From NCBI GenBank assembly GCA_938074585.1, contig CALJEW010000364.1, positions 1 through 24,724 on the forward strand: DNA of 24,724 nt, in the 5' to 3' direction. This DNA comes from an uncultured Rhodospirillales bacterium. GTDB taxonomy: Bacteria > Pseudomonadota > Alphaproteobacteria > Rhodospirillales > Casp-alpha2. The translations under genes and the position numbers were made by a program. This document shows positions 15,795 to 23,625 of this stretch, piece by piece. Positions within the stretch are counted from its first letter, which is position 1, and each line of letters starts with the position of its first letter. A model generated the notes under the pieces. That model was not told the DNA's origin, searched no databases, and worked only from the letters and a program-made list of their open reading frames with translations.

Positions 15795-17246
15795 ATGAAG
15801 CCTAAGAACATGCTGTTCATCTTTTCAGATGAACATACACGCGAAATCACCGGATGTTACGGCAATAAAATCGTAAAAACACCCAACATTGATAAGTTAG
15901 CTCAGAACGGGACACGTTTTGATAATGCCTATACCAACTGCCCCATATGTGTGCCGGCGCGGGCCAGTCTGGCAACGGGGCGTTATGTGCATGAAATTGG
16001 CAACTGGGATAATGCCCATCCCTACACTGGCGAGACCCAAGGGTGGGGGCATCGATTACAGAGAGAAGGCCGTAATGTTACTGCGATTGGAAAATTACAT
16101 TACCGCGCTGAAAAAGATCACAATGGTTTTTCCAATGAAGTGAACACGCTTCACGTCGTCGATGGCAAAGGTGATTTGCTGGGGCTTAATCGAGAAAACA
16201 TGACAGAACGGGGCGCCGTCAAACAATTGGCCGCCGAAGCAGGGCCAGGAGATTCGACCTACATCCGTTACGATGTCAGTACAGCTCAAGAAGCCGTTCG
16301 CTGGTTAAAAGATGAGGCACCCAAGCAAGTCAAACCCTGGACGTTGTTCGTCGGCTTTGTACTTCCTCATTTCCCCTTAATCGCACCGCAAGAATATTAC
16401 GACATGTATCCAGAGAATGATCTACCCTGGCCGCGTATGTATCGCGAAACGGATCATGTTAATCATCCGGTCATCAAAGCGTTAAGCACCATCATGTCCT
16501 ACGACGACTATTTTATGGAGGAAAAAGTTCGTATCGCGCGCTCCGCTTATTTTGGTATGGTATCAATGTTGGATTATCACATTGGGCAAGTTCTTGATGC
16601 TCTCAACGAAAACGGTCATGGCGATAGTACGCGCATTGTTTATACATCAGACCATGGCGATAATCTTGGGCATCGAGGTCTTTGGGGTAAATCGGTTATG
16701 TACGAAGAAGCCGCTGCCATCCCAATGATAGTTGCAGGCCCTGATGTACCAACTGGTCATGTTGTCTCCGATCCGGTTTCATTGGTTGATTGCCATCAAA
16801 CGATAATTGAAAGTGCGGGCTTGGATTTAACATCGGAAGAAGAGCACGAAATGCCCGGCCATTCTTTGTTCCGTATGGCCAATGGTGAATTACCCGAACG
16901 CACCATTCTAAGCGAATATCACGCCGCGGCATCGTCGACAGCTATGCTTATGATCCGCAATGGTAAATGGAAATACACGCATTATGTCGGCGAACGACCA
17001 GAACTTTATGATCTGCAGGCTGATCCACATGAGACCAATGATCTAGGTGAAAGCACAGATCATAAAGCTGAACTGGCGGATTGCGAAGCGAAACTGCGCG
17101 ACGTGATGGACCCGGAAGCTGCCAACGCTCAAGCCTTTGCCGATCAAAAAGCTATGATTGAAACTAACGGCGGCTTAGAAACCATTAGCTCAAAAGGTGA
17201 TTTTGGATATACCCCAGCACCGGGACAAACACCGCTGTATGATTAA
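15795..17246 (+). CDS. Sulfatase (formylglycine-dependent, cytoplasmic), copy 1
   Basis: A 483-residue type-I sulfatase of the alkaline-phosphatase superfamily, which hydrolyses sulfate esters. The N-terminus runs directly into the first metal-binding segment (Asp12 in FSDEHTRE) with no signal peptide, so it acts in the cytoplasm. Cys52 in CVPARASLATGR (Cys52, Pro54, Arg56, Thr61-Gly62-Arg63) is the residue to be converted to formylglycine. IGKLHYR, LPHFPL and TSDHGDNLGHRGLWGKS supply the remaining Lys, His, Asp and metal ligands. It is divergent from the LysR gene, and its stop overlaps that of the frameshifted sulfatase on the other strand. It is closest to the copy at 18726-20177. The sulfated substrate is unknown; the modifying enzyme is not in the window. 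Confidence 0.93.
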   Translation: MKPKNMLFIFSDEHTREITGCYGNKIVKTPNIDKLAQNGTRFDNAYTNCPICVPARASLATGRYVHEIGNWDNAHPYTGETQGWGHRLQREGRNVTAIGKLHYRAEKDHNGFSNEVNTLHVVDGKGDLLGLNRENMTERGAVKQLAAEAGPGDSTYIRYDVSTAQEAVRWLKDEAPKQVKPWTLFVGFVLPHFPLIAPQEYYDMYPENDLPWPRMYRETDHVNHPVIKALSTIMSYDDYFMEEKVRIARSAYFGMVSMLDYHIGQVLDALNENGHGDSTRIVYTSDHGDNLGHRGLWGKSVMYEEAAAIPMIVAGPDVPTGHVVSDPVSLVDCHQTIIESAGLDLTSEEEHEMPGHSLFRMANGELPERTILSEYHAAASSTAMLMIRNGKWKYTHYVGERPELYDLQADPHETNDLGESTDHKAELADCEAKLRDVMDPEAANAQAFADQKAMIETNGGLETISSKGDFGYTPAPGQTPLYD

Positions 17247-18717
17247 TTGAGTAAAGTAGACTTTCCTAGAATATTGGCTTTCGCGCCCGGTGGTGGCGTG
17301 TAAACCAGCATGCCTTCAGCGCGTACGGCGTCGGCACCACCCCAATGGTTCATCATTGCACGTTGATCGGCTTTAGCACGTGAATTGATTGCTTCCGGAT
17401 CACAAATGGTGCGTAGGCTGGCAATCAATTGCTTAAGAACTTCCGCGTACGCAGCCTCTTTTGCCAAATCGGTTAATTCGTTTGGATCAGACTCCAGATC
17501 AAATAATTGTGGTTCCATGCCCGCATAATAAATCAGTTTCATATCCAGATCGCGCAGCATAAAACCACCTGCTAACGAGCCCGCTGCGTGGTATTCTGCA
17601 AAAACGGTGCGTTGACGGTCATTGCCATGAATGGCTGGCCACAGAGAGCGACCCGGCAAATCACCGTCTTCGTCTTTCAATTCTTTGCCGAAAGCCTCGA
17701 CCAATGTCTGGAACAAATCAATGTGGGAAACGTTTTCGGTAATTATTACCCCTTCGGGTATATCCGCTCCCGTCACAATCAAGGGCACACCGATAGAGCC
17801 CTCATACAAATTACATTTTCCCAATAGTTCGTGTGAACCCGCCATCTCGCCGTGATCGCTGGTATAAATAATGTGGGTGTCATCAATAAGACCCAGCTCT
17901 TCAACAGCTGTTATTACCCGCCCTAATTGGTCGTCCATATGCGTGATCAGCGCCATATATCCGGCTGTGATTTTTTTCAAATCCAGTTTTGATAATTCAC
18001 CCCAACGCATGGTTTTTCGTAAATGATCAATGGCCGGATGATGTGGACGGCTACCCGACAGGGACGCAGGAGGCAATGGAAAATCATCAAATGGATAAAG
18101 ATTCCAAAGATGTTCAGGCACAGAAAATGGTGGATCAGGACTGACATAAGAAACATGCAAGGCCCATGGTTCGCCTTCCGGTCGGTCGTGCTTTAACCAG
18201 TTGATCGCCTTATCACTGATGACGCTATCAAAGTCCTGATATTCTGTACCGCCAATACCTGATTTTTCCAAATAAAGTTCCCATTGACCGACATTTTCAG
18301 GCTCGTCATCGATGCCACGCAACAGCATAGAAACGCCTCCTTTTCCATCCAGAATATGCATGGGGTCGATTTCCTGGCTGAAACCATTATCGTCATCAAT
18401 GGACCGGTAATGAAGTTTACCAATGTTGGTGACATTTACGCCTTGGTCGCGAACCCGTTTCATCCAGCTGGGAATTTTCCCATCATAAACAATCGCATTA
18501 TCCCAATAACCGGCCTGATGCGGATATCGCCCACAGGCGATACCAGCCCGTGCCGGACAGCAAAGAGCGCTAGCCGCATAGCGTTTTTAAACAAGGCACC
18601 GCGGGCCGCCAGCTTGTCGAGATTGGGCGTATGAACAATTGGATTACCGTAGCAACCGAGATACAAACGGCTGTGATTATCGGATTGGAAATAAATCAAA
18701 TTTTTGGATGCGGGCAT
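17243..18717 (-). pseudogene. Sulfatase copy 2, disrupted by a one-base frameshift ahead of the catalytic motif
   Basis: Two minus-strand frames make one sulfatase: 18717-~18581 (MPASKNLIYFQSDNHSRLYL ... ALFKNA) and ~18580-17243 in the -1 frame. Sister copies read FKNAY here; this one lacks the third base of the Ala codon, next to a run of five A (18580/18581). The catalytic Cys (18560-18562, ALCCPAR) lies just after the break, so neither piece has both the N-terminal metal site and a natural start. One base restores a 491-residue protein. The TGR after CxPxR is changed to CGR (codon at 18533-18535), a second sign of decay. Later motifs (IGKLHYR, TSDHGEMAGSHELLGK) are intact. The closest paralog is the copy at 20305-21762. 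It starts 8 bases after the stop of copy 3. A sequencing error is the main alternative. Confidence 0.85.
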
Positions 18718-18725
18718 ATTTTATC

Positions 18726-20177
18726 CTAATTGAATACGGCAGTTTCTCCGGGTGTGGGTGTTGCTCCAAACGTGCCTTTTTTTAGGATCGCTTCTCGTCC
18801 ACCGTGTGCAGCAATACGCGATGCCTGGTCCGCTTTGGCAAGAGCATCCAACCGTACCGGATCAACAATCGATAGCAGTATCCCCTTCATTTCTTGCATC
18901 ATGCGCTGATGCTGAGGGCCTGCGGACAGATCATTTATCTCTTCCGGGTCATTGATTAAATCGAACAGTTGATCGGGATAGCCCACATAATGTACGTATT
19001 TTAAACTCCCTTTACGGATCATAAAACTACCGGTGTTGGAAGCCGCAGCATGAAATTCAGCGAAGGCAATGCGATCAGGATCAGCGCCATTAGCCAGTTC
19101 AAACAGAGAAGTTCCGGGGAAACAAAAATCGTCCTGCTCTTGTTCAATTCCTACTCCGTCCATTACCGTCGGATAAATGTCAACGAGTGTTATTGATGTA
19201 TCCAATACTTGACCCTCTGGCACGCTGTCTCCGGCGACGATCATGGGTACACCAACGGCCTCTTCAAACATGTTGCATTTTCCCCATACGCCGTGCTTTC
19301 CATTGGTTTCGCCGTGATCACTGGTGTAAATAACTCGAGTTGTATCCGTCAGTCCGACTTCATCGAGTACGTCCAAAATTTTACCCACATTAGAATCAAG
19401 ATAGCTGCATAAGCCAAAATAGGCAGACACCGAGCGCCGTACAGCATCATCAGATAAAGGCTCGTCAATTCCATGATAAATTCGAACGTCCTTGATCGCT
19501 GGATGCTCTGAGCGTTCACCAACGTCGTGATGTGTTGGCCAAGGCATATCATTAGGTAAATACATATCATAAAACTCGGGTGGACATTGCAGCGGAGGAT
19601 GCGGGCAGACAAGCGAGACAAATCCAACCCAGGGCTTATCGTCGGGATGAGAGGCTTTGTTTTTTATCCATTCAGTCGCGTTGGCCGTTATATTTCGATC
19701 ATATTCCGTATAACCCGATTCACCCGCCCCTGCGTCATCATGATACCCCCGGTACTTTGAATGCAATGCGGTTCCATCGCGTAACGATCCCAACAAATCC
19801 CCCGCGCCGCCAACCACGTGCATGGGGATGTGTTGTTTATCAAATCCGGTAGGATCCTGCTCAGATCGATAATGTAGTTTGCCAACAGATTCAACATTAT
19901 GCCCATGATAAGCCAGTCGATGCCCCCACGATGGAACAGACCCTTCATAGGGACGCGCGTTGTCCCAATAGCCGATGTCATGCACATAACGCCCGGTCGC
20001 AAAACTTGCCCGTGCCGGAACACATATAGGCGAATTACAGTAAGCATTTTTAAAAAGCGTTCCCCGCGCTGCTAGACGATCTAGATTTGGTGTTTTAACC
20101 AGAGGGTGCCCATAACACCCCAATGCTTTACGGGTATGCTGATCGGACATAATTATGAGTAAATTTTGCGGTTTCAT
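18726..20177 (-). CDS. Sulfatase (formylglycine-dependent, cytoplasmic), copy 3
   Basis: A 483-residue sulfatase, the same length as copy 1 and most like it (both have GRYVHxIGxWDNA and a GDLLG segment). Asp12 in MSDQHTRK starts the metal site, and Cys52 in CVPARASFATGR is the formylglycine position. SVGKLHYR, CPHPPL and TSDHGETNGKHGVWGK provide the other active-site residues. There is no signal peptide. The C-terminus ends in ATPTPGETAVFN, like the TP-PG-type tails of its paralogs. No strong Shine-Dalgarno sequence precedes its ATG. It is the first gene of a two-gene minus-strand unit with the frameshifted copy and is divergent from copy 4, with which it shares a 127-bp promoter region. The substrate is not known. 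Confidence 0.93.
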   Translation of the reverse strand: MKPQNLLIIMSDQHTRKALGCYGHPLVKTPNLDRLAARGTLFKNAYCNSPICVPARASFATGRYVHDIGYWDNARPYEGSVPSWGHRLAYHGHNVESVGKLHYRSEQDPTGFDKQHIPMHVVGGAGDLLGSLRDGTALHSKYRGYHDDAGAGESGYTEYDRNITANATEWIKNKASHPDDKPWVGFVSLVCPHPPLQCPPEFYDMYLPNDMPWPTHHDVGERSEHPAIKDVRIYHGIDEPLSDDAVRRSVSAYFGLCSYLDSNVGKILDVLDEVGLTDTTRVIYTSDHGETNGKHGVWGKCNMFEEAVGVPMIVAGDSVPEGQVLDTSITLVDIYPTVMDGVGIEQEQDDFCFPGTSLFELANGADPDRIAFAEFHAAASNTGSFMIRKGSLKYVHYVGYPDQLFDLINDPEEINDLSAGPQHQRMMQEMKGILLSIVDPVRLDALAKADQASRIAAHGGREAILKKGTFGATPTPGETAVFN

Positions 20178-20304
20178 ATAATATTTCTGAGTTCTGGAAA
20201 ACTTTCTAAATTGTACGTTAATTTGCCTGTTTCGTCTCCTTAAATTTGGCCCATTTCACCATATATGTTATTATTAAACAATTTTCCGATTTTAGGGGCA
20301 ACTT
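20178..20304. promoter_or_regulatory. Divergent intergenic region between sulfatase copies 3 and 4
   Basis: The 127-bp AT-rich region must hold the promoters for both divergent sulfatases. A ribosome-site candidate AGGGG (about 20294-20298) precedes copy 4. I find no copy of the 13-bp repeat seen upstream of copy 1 and no clear dyad, so regulation by the same LysR protein is neither supported nor excluded. Confidence 0.45.
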
Positions 20305-21762
20305 ATGACTAAACCAGAAAATTTGATTTTCTTTCTGTCTGATAACCATAATGGAGACGTCATGGGATGTGCAGGCCACCCTATTGTGCAAACGCCAAAC
20401 CTCGATAAAATGGCAAAATCTGGCACTCGATTTCGCACCTCTTATACCGCCAGCCCTCTTTGCTGCCCGGCACGTGCCAGCCTTGCGACCGGACGCTATC
20501 CACATCAAACGCGTCACTGGGATAATGCGAATGTTTATGATGGAGAAATCCCTAGTTGGGGCCACCGATTAAAGGCTCACGGGTATGAAACGGTAGCTAT
20601 AGGAAAATTGCACTATCGAAGCACGGATGATGACAATGGGTTCAGCCAAGAAATTGCGCCTATGCATATCGTTGATGACGGTCACCTAACCGGTTTGCTT
20701 CGGTGGAGTGACGACCAGCCTGAAATGCCAGGTCAATGGGAACTTTATTGGAAGAAATCTGGAATTGGTGAAACCGAATATCAGGTGTACGACCGCAAGA
20801 TAACAGAGCTCGCAATAAAGTGGCTTAAGGAAGAAGCGCCACATATAGACAAACCATGGGTGCTGCTGGTTTCTTATGTCAGTTCACACCCGCCTTTTTT
20901 AGTTCCCGAAAGGTTGTTTAATCTTTATCCTCTAGATCAAGTGCCTCTGCCCGTCTTATTCCGCGACGAAGACATGCCACATCACCCTGCACTTGATCAC
21001 ATCCGACGACTAAAGCGTTTCAAAACCATGGAGGACGAAGATGCATTGAAGCGCATCGCAGCTGGATATTTTGGATTAATCACACATCTGGACGAACAGA
21101 TCGGTGAAGTGGTGACAGCGACCGAAACTCTTGAGATGCAAAACAATACACGCATGATCTACACATCCGATCACGGTGAAAGTTTTGGTCACCACGGGTT
21201 ATTCGGGAAAAACCATTTGCTAGAACCCTGCATAAAGGTACCAATGATCGCGACCGGCCCCGGCATAAAACGAGGACATGTCTCTGATCAAATTGCCTCA
21301 GGCGTCGACTTGTTTCCAACAATTGTCGAAGGCGCTGGCGGTAGCTTGGAACCTGAAGACCATGACTTACCCGGTATTTCATTATGGCCCGCGTTGACGG
21401 GAGATGATCAGGCCCGCGTCGGATTCGTAGAGTTTCACGCATCGGCATCTCGGCATGGCGGGTTTGTCTGGCGGGAAGAAAATTACAAATTTATTTATCA
21501 CGTAAATATGCCAAATCAGCTTTATGACTTGGAAATTGATCCAAATGAAGGCAATGATTTAATAGCCAACGGCACTGCTAACGGTAAAGACAAAGAAATG
21601 GAGCTATTGCTTAGGCAGTTCCTAGACCCAGAGGCAGTGGATGCACAAGCCAAAGCCGACCAAAGAACACTTGTCGAAAGCCATGGCGGTAACGCGGCCG
21701 TAAGCCAGAAAAAAACGCTGGTCTACACACCACCACCTGGAGAAAAAGCTAAATACGGTTAA
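20305..21762 (+). CDS. Sulfatase (formylglycine-dependent, cytoplasmic), copy 4
   Basis: A 485-residue sulfatase. Asp13 in LSDNHNGD opens the metal site. The modification motif is Cys53-Cys54-Pro55-Ala56-Arg57 followed by ASLATGR; the first of the two Cys is the formylglycine position and the second fills the x of CxPxR. AIGKLHYR, SSHPPF and TSDHGESFGHHGLFGK complete the active site. No signal peptide is present. It is closest to the frameshifted copy 2, sharing GRYPHQ, DDDNGFSQEI, PMHI and a VYTPPPGxKA tail. It ends 13 bases before the convergent permease stop, with no terminator between them. It is the intact representative of its subgroup, so it may cover the function lost in copy 2. Confidence 0.93.
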   Translation: MTKPENLIFFLSDNHNGDVMGCAGHPIVQTPNLDKMAKSGTRFRTSYTASPLCCPARASLATGRYPHQTRHWDNANVYDGEIPSWGHRLKAHGYETVAIGKLHYRSTDDDNGFSQEIAPMHIVDDGHLTGLLRWSDDQPEMPGQWELYWKKSGIGETEYQVYDRKITELAIKWLKEEAPHIDKPWVLLVSYVSSHPPFLVPERLFNLYPLDQVPLPVLFRDEDMPHHPALDHIRRLKRFKTMEDEDALKRIAAGYFGLITHLDEQIGEVVTATETLEMQNNTRMIYTSDHGESFGHHGLFGKNHLLEPCIKVPMIATGPGIKRGHVSDQIASGVDLFPTIVEGAGGSLEPEDHDLPGISLWPALTGDDQARVGFVEFHASASRHGGFVWREENYKFIYHVNMPNQLYDLEIDPNEGNDLIANGTANGKDKEMELLLRQFLDPEAVDAQAKADQRTLVESHGGNAAVSQKKTLVYTPPPGEKAKYG

Positions 21763-21775
21763 CCGATATTATAAG

Positions 21776-22618
21776 CTATTTACTAACTCCACCCATGGTC
21801 AACCCTGACGCCAATTGCTTTTGAATAGCCAAAACAATAATGAATACGGGGATGGTTACCAAAGTTGCCGCCGCCATCATCTGTCCACTTCCCCCGGCTT
21901 CCGGGTCGGCATATTTAAAGACGGTAACTGGTGCCGTACTTACATCGAATCCGCCCAACACAAGTGCCAGCTGGAAATTATTCCATGAGAAGATGAAACA
22001 GAGAATTGCCGTTGCAACCATTCCCGGTGTACTCAACGGCAAAATGACCTTAATGAAACCCTGTGCTTTGGAGCAACCATCAATCCACGCAGCTTCTTCC
22101 AAATCTTTGGGAATATCTTCGATAAACCCAATCATGATCCAAACACTAAATGGAATTGTAATAATCAAATGTGCCAGAATTAATCCACTGTAAGAATTCA
22201 GCAGACCAACCTGTTTATAAACCATCCAGAACGGCACTAATGCCGTAATATAGGGGATCATTCGAGTCAGTAAAATTGCCATTGCCAATTTTTGGAGATT
22301 GTACCGTGCAACTGAATAAGCAGTCAGCAATCCACACGCCAATCCAATAAGTGTTGCAATCCCGGAAATAACCAAACTATTACCAATATTTCGGAGCATA
22401 TCGCTGTTTTCGATGACTTCATCATAGTTATCCCAGATGGGTTCAAACGACCATATGCCGGGCTCGAAAAACAGATAGTCCGGCTTGAAGGAACTCCAGA
22501 ACATATAAAAGAAAATAAAGAAAAATGGCCCCACGATGGCAATCATCACGGCTTGCGTGATTAATCCTTCCAAAATTCTTTGCCCGCGTTTGGGCAGCAA
22601 ACGTTTTAGTGCGACCAT
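21776..22618 (-). CDS. Carbohydrate-type ABC transporter permease, MalG-like
   Basis: A 280-residue inner-membrane permease of the binding-protein-dependent MalG type. About six hydrophobic segments are visible, starting with AVMIAIVGPFFFIFFYMFW (about 24-42). The cytoplasmic EAA loop reads EEAAWIDGCSKAQGFIKVIL near residues 180-200 and docks the ATPase. The C-terminus LASGLTMGGVSK is typical of MalG-like proteins. Its first 13 bases overlap the end of the MalF-like gene, so the two are translationally coupled. It is the last gene of the minus-strand transport unit and converges on sulfatase copy 4. No ATPase gene follows, so it either lies off the right edge or a shared MsmX/UgpC-type ATPase is used. 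Confidence 0.92.
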   Translation of the reverse strand: MVALKRLLPKRGQRILEGLITQAVMIAIVGPFFFIFFYMFWSSFKPDYLFFEPGIWSFEPIWDNYDEVIENSDMLRNIGNSLVISGIATLIGLACGLLTAYSVARYNLQKLAMAILLTRMIPYITALVPFWMVYKQVGLLNSYSGLILAHLIITIPFSVWIMIGFIEDIPKDLEEAAWIDGCSKAQGFIKVILPLSTPGMVATAILCFIFSWNNFQLALVLGGFDVSTAPVTVFKYADPEAGGSGQMMAAATLVTIPVFIIVLAIQKQLASGLTMGGVSK

Positions 22619-23547
22619 TCGCGTTTCCTCAGCTTTACTAAAATTATTTGGATCAGCAAAATAAAGCCAAAGAAGATCACCCCTTTGGCCGCAGCCTCAC
22701 CCATATACCCATACTCAAAGGCGTTGAAATAAATGTTCATATTCATAGTTTCTGTCACATAATTCGGGCCACCTTCAGTAATAGCCAAAATAGTATCAAA
22801 CTCTTTCACAGCAAAAATCGATCTCAGGATTAATGCGACAATGATATGGCCTTGCATGAGAGGTAACGTGATATGCCAAAGTATTTGCCATCGTGAAGCA
22901 CCGTCAATCCGCGCTGCTTCAAACGGGTCATTCGGTAGCGACTGGAGCCCCGCTAATAAAATCAACGTCATGAAAGGCGTGTGATGCCATATACCCACTA
23001 GTATCAAGGACGGCATTGCAAATTCAGGACTTGTCGTCCATTCAACAGGGGCGACATTAATGGCGTTTAATGCGAAATTAAGCATCCCGTAGGCATTGTC
23101 GAAAAAGAGGATCCAGACAAGGCTGATCGCTGTCGACATGGCGATCATCGGCATCATCCAAATGGAGCGATAAAAAGATTTACCAGCAAACGAACGATTG
23201 AATAATAGAGCGGTCGCCATGCCTAAAATAAGTTGACCGACAACGGTCGCCAAGGCGTAATAAAATGTATGAAAAATTGACCAATTCCATCTGGGATCAC
23301 TCCAGACTTTTATGTAGTTGTCGAATCCGACAGATTTAGCTTCCTGATTGGTAATTAATTGCCAATCGCCAAAACTTGTATAGACGACAATTCCGACGGG
23401 GAATGCGACCAATGCCAGTAAGAAAAAAACTGTCGGCGCATTAAAAACCACTGTCAGATTGCGGTCTACCCAATCGGTTAAATTGGATCCACTTTTCTTA
23501 TCTGGCACTGCACCCGCAGTTTGAGTTTGAAGGCCATCATCTGGCAT
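22606..23547 (-). CDS. Carbohydrate-type ABC transporter permease, MalF/UgpA-like
   Basis: A 313-residue permease. A charged N-terminal tail (about 1-33) precedes the first membrane helix (VFFLLALVAFPVGIVVYTSF), and further helices follow. The EAA loop EAARIDGASRWQILWHITLP (about 230-250) and EGGPNYVTETMNMNIYFNAF near the end are typical of MalF/UgpA-like subunits. Its start is preceded on the minus strand by AGGA about 8 bases upstream. It forms the heterodimeric channel with the MalG-like protein and is separated from the binding-protein gene by 78 bases that contain a strong hairpin. The family usually moves sugars, polyols or glycerol-phosphate-like compounds, which is compatible with a sulfated sugar or polyol here (inference). 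Confidence 0.92.
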   Translation of the reverse strand: MPDDGLQTQTAGAVPDKKSGSNLTDWVDRNLTVVFNAPTVFFLLALVAFPVGIVVYTSFGDWQLITNQEAKSVGFDNYIKVWSDPRWNWSIFHTFYYALATVVGQLILGMATALLFNRSFAGKSFYRSIWMMPMIAMSTAISLVWILFFDNAYGMLNFALNAINVAPVEWTTSPEFAMPSLILVGIWHHTPFMTLILLAGLQSLPNDPFEAARIDGASRWQILWHITLPLMQGHIIVALILRSIFAVKEFDTILAITEGGPNYVTETMNMNIYFNAFEYGYMGEAAAKGVIFFGFILLIQIILVKLRKREWSH

Positions 23548-23584
23548 TACACGTATCCTGAATAATTCATAGGGGGGAAGAAAA

Positions 23585-23616
23585 TGCGGGAAGACCTATT
23601 AATAGAACTCCCCGCA
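23585..23616 (-). terminator. Hairpin after the sugar-type binding-protein gene (attenuator or mRNA-stabilising)
   Basis: A 32-nt near-perfect inverted repeat. In the minus-strand transcript TGCGGG pairs with CCCGCA on the outside and CTAT with ATAG on the inside, with one T-T mismatch and two G-T wobbles across 16-bp arms. A modest TTTTCTT run follows. It lies 9 bases downstream of the binding-protein stop and before the permease genes, so it probably terminates or processes a share of the transcripts, raising binding-protein levels relative to the permeases. Confidence 0.65.
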
Positions 23617-23625
23617 AAATCTCGT

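Noticed and set aside
18560..18600. Programmed -1 ribosomal frameshift in sulfatase copy 2
   Set aside because: The catalytic frame is indeed the -1 frame, but zero-frame codons TTT AAA AAC do not form an X XXY YYZ slippery heptamer, and sister genes encode the same region without any shift. A one-base deletion is simpler.
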